Source: a virus
Direction: 5' to 3' (one strand)
IMG/VR virus record: IMGVR_UViG_3300030117_002324
Span: 1 to 20,487 of that record
Length of the DNA: 20,487 nucleotides
Shown: positions 6,855 through 16,700 of the stretch, piece by piece
How positions within the stretch are numbered: position 1 is the stretch's first letter
Layout of the letters: each line of letters opens with the position of its first letter
The notes under the pieces: model-generated
Told to the model about the DNA's origin: nothing
The model's database searches: none
The model's input: the letters and a program-made list of their open reading frames with translations, nothing else
Made by a program: the position numbers and the translations under genes

Positions 6855-7356
6855 CTATACAGCTACGATAGGAAGAATTGATATTGTTTCTTCAACAAGT
6901 GAAGATGCAAAGTATCTACAAGAAAATCTAAGACCTGAGGATGTTCGTGAATGTATCATTCATGGTGTTTCACCTAATCGTGCATTACATATGCCACTAG
7001 TTGATAAAGGCTGTAAAACATTTACAGCACTTGTCGACGACATTCCTATATGTATGTTTGGTACAATGCAGTATTCAAACAACAGTAGCTTTGCTTCTAT
7101 ATGGTTACTTGGCAGTAAAGATATAGAGAAAAACCACTTTAGTTTTTTAAAAGCATCACGAGAGATTATTGAACTTTTGCAAAAAGATTATGAGGTATTA
7201 GAAAATGTTGTACCATCAGATCATAAAAGAACAATAACTTGGTTAGCTTGGCTTGGGTTTAGTTTTTATTCTGTACCAGTATATGTAAATAGTTTTGAGT
7301 GTTTACGTTTTGTGCGTTGTCAAGAAGGTTTAGAAATGCCAATGCTTAATTCGTAA
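6844..7356 (+). CDS. T7 gp13-like protein with GNAT-like pattern
   Basis: The likely start is the ATG at 6844 (MVRNYTATIGRIDI), overlapping the scaffold end by 11 bases; the frame also has an ATG at 6826, deeper inside the scaffold. The product has 170 residues. The pattern is ENLRPEDVREC near the N-terminus, a central TALVDDIPICMFGTM, then FASIWLLGS, FLKASREIIELLQ, YEVLENVVPSDHKRTITWLAWLGFSF. It follows the family of T7 gp13 (I recall Pfam DUF2833), which has an acetyltransferase-like (GNAT) fold and in T7 is needed for proper virion assembly. It is longer than T7 gp13 (138 residues). Whether it binds acetyl-CoA is unknown. GTCGACGAC at 7033-7041 encodes its Val-Asp-Asp. Confidence 0.85.
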   Translation: MVRNYTATIGRIDIVSSTSEDAKYLQENLRPEDVRECIIHGVSPNRALHMPLVDKGCKTFTALVDDIPICMFGTMQYSNNSSFASIWLLGSKDIEKNHFSFLKASREIIELLQKDYEVLENVVPSDHKRTITWLAWLGFSFYSVPVYVNSFECLRFVRCQEGLEMPMLNS

Positions 7357-7472
7357 TGACCCAATGTATGCTGAAAGACCTTTTTAAAGACAATCTTAAT
7401 GAAGCTGAAAGTTGGACAATCATCTGCAAACTGATAAATTTTAACTTTTTAAAGGAGACAATCAATGGCTAA
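7356..7472 (+). CDS. Possible 38-residue ORF before the capsid gene
   Basis: An ATG overlapping the previous stop (TAATG) opens a 38-codon frame ending at the TAA at 7470-7472, inside the first codons of the capsid gene. The product would start MTQCMLKDLFKDNLNEAESW. It has a plausible mix of charged and hydrophobic residues, and the overlapping start is the usual one in this operon, but no Shine-Dalgarno site is visible. If it is not translated, this 108-base stretch is simply the leader of the capsid gene. Confidence 0.35.
   Translation: MTQCMLKDLFKDNLNEAESWTIICKLINFNFLKETING
7451..7457 (+). promoter_or_regulatory. Strong ribosome binding site of the capsid gene
   Basis: AAAGGAG lies seven bases before the ATG at 7465. 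Together with the site before 8291 it is among the best matches to the Shine-Dalgarno consensus in the window, fitting a gene whose product is needed in hundreds of copies per virion. Confidence 0.8.
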
Positions 7473-8280
7473 TACTATTGATACTGCTTTTATTAGACAG
7501 TTTGAATCTGAAGTACACTTAGCATATCAACGTATGGGTTCTAAATTAAGGAACACTGTGCGTACTGTTGCTAATGTGAGAGGAAGCACAGTTCGCTTTC
7601 AGAAGATTGGTAAAGGTTCAGCTTCTACTAAAAGTAGAAATGGTCAAATCACACCTATGGAATTGACCCACACAACTGTTGATGTAACAATGGAAGATCA
7701 TTATGCTGCCGAATATATTGACAAGTTGGATGAAATCAAAACTAATATAGATGAACGTCAGGCAATCGCTAAGTCTGAAGCTGGTGCTTTAGGTAGAAAG
7801 ACTGATGAAATATTAATCACTGCTATGGATAGTGGTGCTAACTCTACTCAAATTCATGACACAAGTTCTGCTATTGAAAAGGCAGATGTGTTAGCATTGT
7901 TTGAGCAGTTTGGTGTTGCTGACATTCCAGAAGATGGTGGTCGATATGTAGCAATGAACCCAAAGGGATTTGCTGATCTATATGCAATCAATGAGTTTGC
8001 TAGTGCAGACTTTGTTGGTGAAGCTAACTTACCTTTTGCTGGTGGAATGACAGCTAAGAACTTCTTAGGTTTTATGTTCTTCTCTTCTTCTTCAGTAACT
8101 GCTGGTAAGAATATGGCTTATCACACTTCTGCTGTAGGACTAGGTATTGGTGCCGACGTCACAACAGAATTAAATTACATACCTGAAAGGGTATCTCACC
8201 TTGCAACGTCTATGATGTCAATGGGTGCTGTTGTTATTGATGACAATGGTGTCTATGAGTTCTTAGACAATAACAGTTAG
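7465..8280 (+). CDS. Major capsid protein
   Basis: 271 residues, directly downstream of the scaffold and with a strong ribosome binding site. The N-terminus (IDTAFIRQFESEVHLAYQ) and the following RMGSKLRNTVRT, VRGSTVRFQKIGKG and DHYAAEYIDKLDEIKTNIDER segments match a capsid family common in marine podophages and distinct from T7 gp10A, which is longer (345 residues). The family is expected to have the HK97 fold: an N-terminal arm, an E-loop around residues 40-70, a long helix near ERQAIAKSEAGALGRKTDEIL, and P and A domains in the C-terminal half. The end (MGAVVIDDNGVYEFLDN) is also typical. It forms the icosahedral shell. The call rests on remembered family pattern plus position. Confidence 0.93.
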   Translation: MANTIDTAFIRQFESEVHLAYQRMGSKLRNTVRTVANVRGSTVRFQKIGKGSASTKSRNGQITPMELTHTTVDVTMEDHYAAEYIDKLDEIKTNIDERQAIAKSEAGALGRKTDEILITAMDSGANSTQIHDTSSAIEKADVLALFEQFGVADIPEDGGRYVAMNPKGFADLYAINEFASADFVGEANLPFAGGMTAKNFLGFMFFSSSSVTAGKNMAYHTSAVGLGIGADVTTELNYIPERVSHLATSMMSMGAVVIDDNGVYEFLDNNS

Positions 8281-8284
8281 GAGG
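8279..8284 (+). promoter_or_regulatory. Ribosome binding site deciding the start of the next gene
   Basis: AGGAGG overlaps the capsid stop codon. Two ATGs follow in tandem: 8288 with only three bases of spacing, and 8291 with six. The second has the better spacing and gives the usual MAYSATGLHR N-terminus. Confidence 0.75.
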
Positions 8285-8290
8285 TAGATG

Positions 8291-8554
8291 ATGGCTTATA
8301 GTGCAACTGGACTACACCGAATAGGTGGTGCTAGTGGAGTAAATCTTTGGATTTATCAAACCACAGATACAATCGCAACTGTTAACAGTGCTGGTTATTT
8401 TAATAACTCTGCTAATATGTTGAACGTAAGGGACTTAATTATTGTTATGGATACTAATACTCCAACAACAAATTTTTGTACCGTGCTTTCAAACACTGGT
8501 ACAGTAGTTGACGTTTCAGACGGAACTGCTGTTGCAGAAACAGATGGCGACTAA
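8291..8554 (+). CDS. Probable head decoration or stabilisation protein
   Basis: 87 residues from the ATG at 8291 (88 from 8288). It begins AYSATGLHRIGG, followed by NLWIYQTTDTIATVNSAGYF and MLNVRDLIIVMDTNTPTT, and ends VDVSDGTAVAETDGD. Small proteins with this TGLHR start and a Y-(x)-T-(x)-D-(x)-I-(x)-TVN-(x)-(x)-GYF core follow the capsid gene in many marine phages. Rich in Thr, Val, Asn and Gly, it is likely all beta. A capsid-binding decoration protein is the best guess from position, size and composition. It has not been assigned experimentally as far as I know. Confidence 0.75.
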   Translation: MAYSATGLHRIGGASGVNLWIYQTTDTIATVNSAGYFNNSANMLNVRDLIIVMDTNTPTTNFCTVLSNTGTVVDVSDGTAVAETDGD

Positions 8555-8559
8555 ATAAT

Positions 8560-9174
8560 ATGAGTCAATCAACATCAGCGACATCTCCTATCGATATATG
8601 TACTCGGTCACTGGTGTTGATTGGCGCACAACCAATTACTTCTTTTAGTGATGGATCAAACGAAGCATTGGTTGCTGTTAATCTTTATGAAGATACTATT
8701 CAAGCTAGTCTTGTAAATACAAGATGGAGATTTGCAGTAAACCAAGCAATAGGTAACAGACTATCAGATGAACCAACTGGTAGATATAATTCAGCTTACC
8801 AAATACCTTCTGACTCATTAATGATAAATGCTGTTACAGTAAATGATAGAAATATTGACTATCAGATTTATGGTAACTTTATCTTCAATGATGCAAGTGT
8901 TAATGATGTCGTCGTCATAGATTATAACTTTAGACAATTAGAAGCTAAGTTTCCAGCATACTTTGTACAGGCTGTTGTCTATGAATTGTCTGGACACTTT
9001 GCATTAGCACTAGCAAGAAATGATAGTATGTCTAACAATATGTTTGAGAAAGCAAGGTTCTTTATGCAGAAAGCAAGAACACTTGATAGTCAACAGCAAA
9101 CAACTCTTAGACTTTCTACTAATCGTTTTGTTACATCAAGAAGGACAACTGGTACATTATCGAGTAATGTCTAA
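8560..9174 (+). CDS. Tail tubular protein A (T7 gp11-like adaptor)
   Basis: 204 residues. After a Ser/Thr-rich N-terminus comes PIDICTRSLVLIGAQPITSFSDGSNEA, the normal beginning of podophage gatekeeper/adaptor proteins, then VAVNLYEDTIQASLVNTRWRFA, and a later helical part AYFVQAVVYELSGHFALALAR. The family forms a ring below the portal and connects it to the nozzle. The first half is helical, the middle carries a beta insertion (NAVTVNDRNIDYQIYGNFIF), as in T7 gp11. GTCGTCGTC at 8908-8916 encodes three valines in a row. There is no obvious Shine-Dalgarno site ahead of it. The stop overlaps the next start (TAATG), as expected for the pair A and B. Confidence 0.92.
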   Translation: MSQSTSATSPIDICTRSLVLIGAQPITSFSDGSNEALVAVNLYEDTIQASLVNTRWRFAVNQAIGNRLSDEPTGRYNSAYQIPSDSLMINAVTVNDRNIDYQIYGNFIFNDASVNDVVVIDYNFRQLEAKFPAYFVQAVVYELSGHFALALARNDSMSNNMFEKARFFMQKARTLDSQQQTTLRLSTNRFVTSRRTTGTLSSNV

Positions 9175-11177
9175 TGGCTCGTATTCGAATACCTCTCAAC
9201 AACTTTGAAAGAGGTGAAGTCTCACCAGCAATGACATCAAGAACTGATTTGAATGTATATGTTCAATCAGCAGAAAAAGTAAGAAACTTTTTTTTGATGG
9301 CAGAGGGTGGAGTTAAACGTAGACCAGGCACAGAGTTTATTCATAAGTTTACTACTATCACAGTAGACAATGCAAAAAGATTACAAGTAAAGATAGAACC
9401 ATTTTTATTTTCTGACGACGAAAGATACATTGTAGCATTTAGTGCTGGCAGATGTGACTTCTTTCGTATAGTTGCATCAACTGGTGCAATATCTCATATA
9501 CAAGCATTAACAGCAGATACAGATAGTACAACATTGCCGTGGACTGTTGATACAATAGAACATCAAACTATAGCACAGTCTGCTGATAATATGTTTGTTG
9601 CTCATAGTTCTCATATACAAATGAGAATAGTTAGAACTGGACTTACAACATTTGAAGTAAGAAAGTTTGCATTTGATGAAACAACAGCTAATGATGAAAA
9701 ATTCCAACCATATTTTGCATTTCAAGAAAGTGGTGTAACTCTTACTCCAAGTGGTACAAGTGGTAGTATTACATTGACAACTTCTGCAAACTATTTTGAA
9801 AGTGGTCATGTAGGAACTATTATAAGATACAAAGGTAATGAATGTCTTGTTAGTGGTTTTACAAGTGCAACTCAAGTCAATGCAACTGTTCGTAAAACAT
9901 TATCAGGAACATCAGCAGACACAGATTTTGATGAACAATCATATTCTACACTTAGAGGTTTTCCAAGTGCTGTTACATTCCATGAAGATAGACTTTGGTT
10001 TGCTGGTACAACAAGTCAACCTGATGGAATATGGTCGTCGAAAACTTCAGAGTTTTTTAACTTTGATGTTGGTACAGCACAATCAAATGAGAGCATACAG
10101 TTTGCAATCAGTGCTGGTGAGTTCAACTCTATTAAACATTTAACAAGTTCACGAGATTTACAAGTGTTCACAAGCACTTCTGAATTTTTTATACCATCTT
10201 TTGCAAGCAGTGCATTGACACCAACAAATGCACAGATACGACGACAAACACCTTTTGGTAGTGCAAGTGTACGACCTACACCATTTGATGGTGCTACAGT
10301 ATATGTTCAAAGAGGTGGTAGAACAGTAAGAGAGTTTGTATTTAGTGACGAGGAAAGTGCGTATGTATCAACACCTATTTCACTATTAAGTTCACATCTT
10401 GTGATCGACCCAACGCAAATGACAGCTATGCGTGGTGCGTTAACAAGACCTGAAAGTTATGCTTTCTTTGTAAATAGTGATGGTACAATCGCAGTGTTTC
10501 ACTCAATTCGTAATGAACAAAAGGCTGGGTGGACATTGTGGACAACCTCTGATACTGGCACTACTGGTGGATTTCACAGTATGTGTACTATTGATGAACG
10601 ATTGTTTTGTGTTGCTAAAAGAGATTTAGGTGGTGGTACTGTAAGGTTTATGCTAGAGGAGTTCTTGGATACAGCTACTTTAGATTGCAGTGATGACTTC
10701 TCAGGAAGTAATGGAGTGTTCACAACAAATTCAATTTTTGAAAACAATGCAAAGGTCGACGTCGTATCTGGTAATGATTATCTTGGTAACTTTACTCAAG
10801 GATCAAATCAAATAGATGTATCTGCTGTAAGTACAACAAGCTCAGCAGAAATTGGTTTTGGTTATACTGGTGTATTAACTACTCTTCCATTAGATGCAAA
10901 TGTAGATGGTGGTCCTCTTACAGCAGAACCAAGACAAATAACAAGGGTTAATTTAGACCTGGTTGATACATTATCTGTATCTGTAAGTAGTGGTGGTACA
11001 GCAGTACCATTGATATTACAAAGTACAACAGATGATTTTTCACAAGGTTTATCAAAATTTACTGGTAAAAAAGAGTTTAGAATGTTGGGTTATAGTACAG
11101 ACCCAAGAGTTTTAATAACTCAAACTGCACCAGTTACTTTACAACTTAATGGAATGGTAGTGGAGGTAGCTTTCTAA
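9174..11177 (+). CDS. Tail tubular protein B (T7 gp12-like nozzle)
   Basis: 667 residues, following tubular protein A with a one-base overlap. The N-terminus is diagnostic: a short basic start, then NNFERGEVSPAMTSRTDL, AEKVRNFFLMAEGGVKRRPGTEF, found in the nozzle or stabilisation proteins of podophages. Further family-like pieces are PSAVTFHEDRLWFAGT, TSEFFNFD and TPFGSASVRPTPFDGATVYVQRGGRTVREF. The protein is expected to be a beta-propeller-like nozzle in six copies that closes the tail and carries fiber contacts. It is shorter than T7 gp12 (794 residues). Four GWCGWC loci lie in this gene (9414, 10034, 10240, 10755), in all three codon phases. Confidence 0.94.
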   Translation: MARIRIPLNNFERGEVSPAMTSRTDLNVYVQSAEKVRNFFLMAEGGVKRRPGTEFIHKFTTITVDNAKRLQVKIEPFLFSDDERYIVAFSAGRCDFFRIVASTGAISHIQALTADTDSTTLPWTVDTIEHQTIAQSADNMFVAHSSHIQMRIVRTGLTTFEVRKFAFDETTANDEKFQPYFAFQESGVTLTPSGTSGSITLTTSANYFESGHVGTIIRYKGNECLVSGFTSATQVNATVRKTLSGTSADTDFDEQSYSTLRGFPSAVTFHEDRLWFAGTTSQPDGIWSSKTSEFFNFDVGTAQSNESIQFAISAGEFNSIKHLTSSRDLQVFTSTSEFFIPSFASSALTPTNAQIRRQTPFGSASVRPTPFDGATVYVQRGGRTVREFVFSDEESAYVSTPISLLSSHLVIDPTQMTAMRGALTRPESYAFFVNSDGTIAVFHSIRNEQKAGWTLWTTSDTGTTGGFHSMCTIDERLFCVAKRDLGGGTVRFMLEEFLDTATLDCSDDFSGSNGVFTTNSIFENNAKVDVVSGNDYLGNFTQGSNQIDVSAVSTTSSAEIGFGYTGVLTTLPLDANVDGGPLTAEPRQITRVNLDLVDTLSVSVSSGGTAVPLILQSTTDDFSQGLSKFTGKKEFRMLGYSTDPRVLITQTAPVTLQLNGMVVEVAF

Positions 11178-11662
11178 TGTGTATTCCGTCACCACAATTA
11201 TTATTATTTACAACAGTAGCATCAGGTGTAAGTGGAATGATGTCTGCAAGGGCTGGTGCAAAGGAAGCACTTAGGGCTGGTCAAAGAACTGCTGAAAGAA
11301 TAGAACAACAAAAACAAGTAGCACAACTTACTGGTGAACAGGAAACAACTGCATTACTTCAAGCCTTTACTCAATCAATGGCGTCTAATATTGCTATGAG
11401 GGGTATCATGGGAAGAGATGCAAGTGATCCATCATTTAGAGCATTTGAAAAAAATAACTTTGCTACACTGCAAACTGATTTAGAAAGAATGGCTATTCAA
11501 GGAAAAAATATTCAAAAAAATTATGATCTGCAAAAGTTTGAAGCTGTATCAGGTGCAACTGATAGAGCTAAATCTTTACGACGACAAGGATTATTAAATC
11601 TTGTTGGTGCTGGTACAGAGGGAATAATGAGATATGATAAAGTCAAAGTTGGAGATGATTGA
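11177..11662 (+). CDS. Small internal virion protein (T7 gp14-like position)
   Basis: 161 residues, overlapping the nozzle stop by one base. The N-terminus has a hydrophobic stretch (PQLLLFTTVASGVSGMM), followed by long, Ala/Gln/Glu-rich helical segments (AGQRTAERIEQQKQVAQLTGEQ) and a basic C-terminal part. The Ala-rich helices with a short hydrophobic start, and the place right after tubular protein B and before two very large proteins, match T7 gp14, which is ejected first and forms the channel in the outer membrane. Sequence similarity to T7 itself is not obvious, so the role rests on position and composition. The last bases overlap the next start as TGATG. Confidence 0.8.
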   Translation: MCIPSPQLLLFTTVASGVSGMMSARAGAKEALRAGQRTAERIEQQKQVAQLTGEQETTALLQAFTQSMASNIAMRGIMGRDASDPSFRAFEKNNFATLQTDLERMAIQGKNIQKNYDLQKFEAVSGATDRAKSLRRQGLLNLVGAGTEGIMRYDKVKVGDD

Positions 11663-13797
11663 TGGTAAAGATAGAAAGATTTAAAAACCAAGTATTTAAC
11701 AAACCAGTAGGTGTTGTACGTTCACAAGAAAGAACAGCAGAGTCAGAAACTTGGGAAACAATATCAAGAATATCATCAGCTTTATCAGGTGAGTTTTATA
11801 AAAAAGCAGTTGATGAAGCAAAGGAAGCTGGAACAAGAAAAGCATTATCTGTCGACGTCTTTGATGAAAATATGCAAATAACAAAAGCACCTTTGTCTAT
11901 GGGAACGATAGGTACAAAAGCATTTGAACAAACAATGCTTCGTAGATATGAAACAAATATGAGAAGTTTAATAGACAATAAAATATCAAATGCACTAAGA
12001 GATAATCCAACAGACGCAGATCAATATAGCATTGATGTTTCAATAGCTACTGCTGGTTTAATAGATAATGCTGATCCAAGTATGAAAGGTATTCTTACAG
12101 ATTATGCAACAGCAAAAATAGCTATAGGTAATAACACAGTATTAGCAAATACAAAAAAAATAGAAGATGAAAATTTAATATTACAAACTTCTGAGCAAAG
12201 TGAATTAATGGCTAATCAAGCTATTAATGCGTTTGCAAATGGAGATATCAATACTGCTAATCAATTAATGCAAACAATAGAACATGAATATAATCAGCTT
12301 GTGAATGAAGGTGTAATAACTGGAGGAGGAGCCAATAACAGAATAGTAGAATTGCGTAGACGAGTAATGGAACAAAGAATTGGTATAGCATTAAATAACC
12401 TTTCTTCTGAAGAAATAATAATGGTAGCTGATAGTTTTGGTAAACAACAATTAGATGATCTACCTGATACAAAAATTATGATAGAAACAGGTAGATCATT
12501 TGATCGTATTAAATCATTGCTTAGTAATAATCCTCATATATTAGATAATCCAACAATTAAAAGAGTAATCAATTCTGTTAAAGTAAGCCAAGCACAATAT
12601 GAAGATTCACAAAAACAAGCTAATGAAGCAAAAAATCTTACATTAGCATTTGAACAAGGTATACGAATAGATATTGGTAGAAAAGAACAACCAGTATATT
12701 CACAATATGTATTTGGTAAGTCAGGTGTAGAACTACAAACAACAAAAACTGGTTTACTTTTACCACCAACTAAAGATCAAATGCTTTTGTTAGCTGATTC
12801 AAAAAATCCAAACAGTATTAATTTTTATAGAATAATTGCTGAACAAGGTGTTCTTCCAAAAGTAATGGAAGACAAATTTGATAGACTTACTAAAGGAACA
12901 TTAGATGCAGAAGAATCATTTGCTGTTCTTGAAATATATCAAAACATGGCAAACAATATGTCACTTCAAGGTGTGCATAGAGATTTGACTTTAGGTATGG
13001 GTATGAGTCAAACAGTATCAAAAAAAATGAAAGCACTAAATGCTATGTTAACTTTTAATAGTACAATGGAAGGAATACAAGATGCTGTAAATAGACTTAA
13101 TTCATCTGATTTACAAAACTTTAATAATTTATTAAATGACATGAATATGGAAATGCAAAGTAAAAATAATGATAAATTTATAGCAAATGTAAGTACAGCA
13201 AAAAGCATTATACGAAGTGAGTTATTTAAAGATATACAAGATAATTTTATTGTAGAACAAGTTTTAGATGAAACAATGTATTTAGGTAATTTAATTGGTG
13301 TTGAAAATGCCATAGACACAATGGTTAGTACTGTAAATAGAGGATGGGTAGAATCAAAATACGCTGTTGATATGCACTCAGGAGGAACAATTAAAAGAAC
13401 AAGATTTGCACCTGAAGTTATATTTCAATCTGAAGCATTAACAACATTTGAAAATAAAGTAAAACAACTTTCTGGTATTAGTAATCCAGTTTTAGGTGAA
13501 AATGTATTTGTAATTGTTGACCCAAACTCTGCTAGATCAAATGTTAGATACTATATTGCAACAGGAGAAGAAGGTGATTTAACTCCAGTTGTTGAAGATA
13601 ATCAACTTGTTTCAATAGAACTTGAAGAATTTGCAGATCAAATAAGTGACCAATATAATAAGATGATAGAAGAAAATTTATTATATGCTGGTAAAATTAT
13701 ACAACAAACAAAGGATGCAAAAAACTATAAGTTTTTATTTCATGGAAGTAGTGGTGGTTTTGGTCCTGGCTTAAAATTTAAAATGGGAAATAATTAA
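11662..13797 (+). CDS. Large internal virion / ejection protein
   Basis: 712 codons when read from a TTG at 11659; the ATG at 11662 is a better start because GGAG lies eight bases upstream and it overlaps the previous stop as TGATG. That gives 711 residues. The protein is Asn/Gln/Lys-rich, predicted mostly helical, with no lysozyme or transglycosylase motif that I can see. The place in the operon matches T7 gp15, which with gp14 and gp16 forms the ejection machinery across the periplasm. GTCGACGTC occurs at 11851-11859. It stops at TAA 13795-13797, and the following large gene begins at the very next base in the same frame, so a read-through product would be a single chain of about 1,740 residues. 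Confidence 0.82.
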   Translation: MVKIERFKNQVFNKPVGVVRSQERTAESETWETISRISSALSGEFYKKAVDEAKEAGTRKALSVDVFDENMQITKAPLSMGTIGTKAFEQTMLRRYETNMRSLIDNKISNALRDNPTDADQYSIDVSIATAGLIDNADPSMKGILTDYATAKIAIGNNTVLANTKKIEDENLILQTSEQSELMANQAINAFANGDINTANQLMQTIEHEYNQLVNEGVITGGGANNRIVELRRRVMEQRIGIALNNLSSEEIIMVADSFGKQQLDDLPDTKIMIETGRSFDRIKSLLSNNPHILDNPTIKRVINSVKVSQAQYEDSQKQANEAKNLTLAFEQGIRIDIGRKEQPVYSQYVFGKSGVELQTTKTGLLLPPTKDQMLLLADSKNPNSINFYRIIAEQGVLPKVMEDKFDRLTKGTLDAEESFAVLEIYQNMANNMSLQGVHRDLTLGMGMSQTVSKKMKALNAMLTFNSTMEGIQDAVNRLNSSDLQNFNNLLNDMNMEMQSKNNDKFIANVSTAKSIIRSELFKDIQDNFIVEQVLDETMYLGNLIGVENAIDTMVSTVNRGWVESKYAVDMHSGGTIKRTRFAPEVIFQSEALTTFENKVKQLSGISNPVLGENVFVIVDPNSARSNVRYYIATGEEGDLTPVVEDNQLVSIELEEFADQISDQYNKMIEENLLYAGKIIQQTKDAKNYKFLFHGSSGGFGPGLKFKMGNN

Positions 13798-16700
13798 TTG
13801 GTAGACGTCGGCAGACCAATAATTGCATATGATAGTATGTCTATGGGTGAGCAAGATCCATCATTTTGGGAAGGAATGATGGCTACATATGGCTATCAAT
13901 ATAGACCAATAATGGGTGCATTATATAGTAGTTCTTTTGAAGAAGATGAAAATTTCAATGTATTAGATCATTTAACAGTAGAAGATTTAGATGACAGAAA
14001 CCAAATAACTATTTTAGGCACAGCGAAATCTATGGATCATTTGCACTATTTAAGAACGCATACATCTAAGATGCGTGAGAATAGAGAAATATTAAGCAAA
14101 AGTGGTTGGGGTTCAATGATTACTGCTGGTATTCTTGATCCAGTAAATCTTTTGTCATTACCATTTAAAGGTGTTGGTATTACTGCAAGAGCATTATCAG
14201 GTGCAAAGTCAGGTTTTTTTATTGGTGCTGGAACAGAATTATTACGAGCGCCCTTTGAACCTGATGCTACCCTGACAGAAAGTGGCATTAATATTGTTGG
14301 GTCGACGGCATTAGTTGGAGCATTAGGTGGTATTACTGGTGCTTTCTCTGGTCGTGCATCACAAAGATTTACTGCTGAACAAACTGATGTAAATAATTCT
14401 TTAAATCAAACTGTAAATCCAAATCAAGCATTTGATTATAAAAATAATTGGTTTGTAAATACACCATTTTATAAATTAGTTGCAACACCAATGAAAGATA
14501 TTATTCAAGGCAACTATCCACAATCAGTTAAAAAGTTAATTACTCAAGTAGGTGCTGATGGTGGTTTAACAAGTATGATGAATAAAGCTGGTCAAGGTAT
14601 TTCATCTGTATTTATGAGATCAGTTACATATATGGGTGACTACTATGCTCACTCTCGTAAATTAAATGGTATCTATCATAATTTTATGAATCAAACAAAT
14701 CAACCAATAGGATTAACAAGTGCTGGGTTTCGTGAGTTTGCTGAAAGATTAGCAAGAGAAAGAATATTAAGAGAAGCACAGCCAAACAGAGCAAGACTAT
14801 CAAGATTTGAAGAAGAATTTATTAATGAAATGGATTTGTTCTATACAAAATATGGAACTGATATGCTTAATAATGGATTACTTGCTACAAGAAATTCTAT
14901 CACCAGGCAAATTGATAATCTAAGAATTACAATCGACGACATAAGAAATCAAATAAGAACAGAAACAAACCCAAGAGCAAAAGTTAAGCTAAGAGAAATA
15001 CTTGGTAAACAAAGAGGTAAATTAAAAGACTCAGAAGATTTATTAGCAAGTGGTTATAACCCATTATATCGTGGTGTTTATTATCCAAGATACTTTAATA
15101 TTGATGCAATAGCTAATGATATGGATGGTTTTAAAACAATACTTAGAGATTGGTACACAGCTAATCCATTAAATCCAAATGCAACAGCTTCTGATATTGA
15201 AAGATCAGTAAACAAAACAGTTGATAGGATTTTAAATAAACAAAATCTTGAAGATGATTTTATGGGATATGGTTTATCTAAACATCTTAGACATAGAGAA
15301 CTAGATATACCAAATCATTTGTTATTAGATTTTATTGAGATAAACCCACTGGATACTGCAATGTATTACATGATGAGAACTGGCTCTAAGATTGAATTTG
15401 CAAATACATTTAAAGGCAAATCAATGGATGATCTTGTAGATCAATCTGAATTAGATATGATTCGTCATGGTAATACAGCACAAGAAATATCTTTGGCAAA
15501 ACAAAATCTATTTCATATGTATGATCGTGTTGTAGGCACACCAATACAAAGACCAGATGCTTTAAATAGAAGAATATCAAGAGCATTAACTGATTGGACA
15601 GCATATGCTTTTCTTGGTCGTGCTGGATTGTCGTCGTTGCCAGAATTAGGAATGATTATTATGCAACACGCAAGTAAACAGGGTGCGTTAGGTCTTGGTC
15701 AAATAGGTGGAACATTAAAAGGTTTGACAGATTTAAAAGCATTAGGTTTGAGTGCAAAAGAAGTTCAGATTGCTGGTGAAGCATTAGATATGATATTAGG
15801 TGTTGCTCATAATAGAATGTATGAAGATTTTTTAAGATCACCTTTTACTAAAGGATTAAGTAAAATTAATGAACAAGGTAAAAGAATATTTTATACAGCT
15901 AATTTATTAGCACCTATTACACAAATAACAAAACAAATGTCTGGTATTCTTGGTCAACATTCATTAGTAGATCGTTCACTTAGACTTGTTGCTGGAACAA
16001 TAGATCAGGAAGGCATTGAACTTCTTGCAAGATATGGAATAACAATAAGAGATGCACGAAAAATAAAAAGACTTGTCGACGACGGCACAATACAAACAAG
16101 TGATACTGGCAGATTGTTTCTAGCAAATACAGAAAGTTGGGGAGATCAAAGATTAGTAAGAAAGTTTCGTGGTGCATTAGCTACAATGACAAGAAATACT
16201 ATTATTAATGCTACACCAGCAGATAAACCAAAAATAATTGATGGTGTTGTATATGCAAGAATGAATCCAGCATTAAAAGCACTAGGTTTTAAAGTAGATA
16301 AAAGATCAAGTACAATAGGATATGAAGTAACAAGAATTGAAAATGGCTTAATGGCACTACCATTTCAGTTTTGGAACTATACATTAGGTGCTACTACAAA
16401 AATACTTGCATCAGGATTTGATGGTGAAAGAACTGGTAAGGTTGCTGGATTTGCTACTATGCTGGCACTTGGCTATTTAACTCTATATATGAAAAATCCA
16501 AGAAGTTTTAACAATATGGATTATGAAGATCAGCTTACAAGAGCAATAGATCAAACTGGTATTACTGGCATATACAGTGATTTATTTTATATGGGATTAC
16601 ACGCAAGACATAGGATGGGTAATTTAGATAGAGATGATACATTAATACAACCAAAGTATAGAGTAAATCCACCATCTGATTTGGGTGCTGGTTTAGAAAC

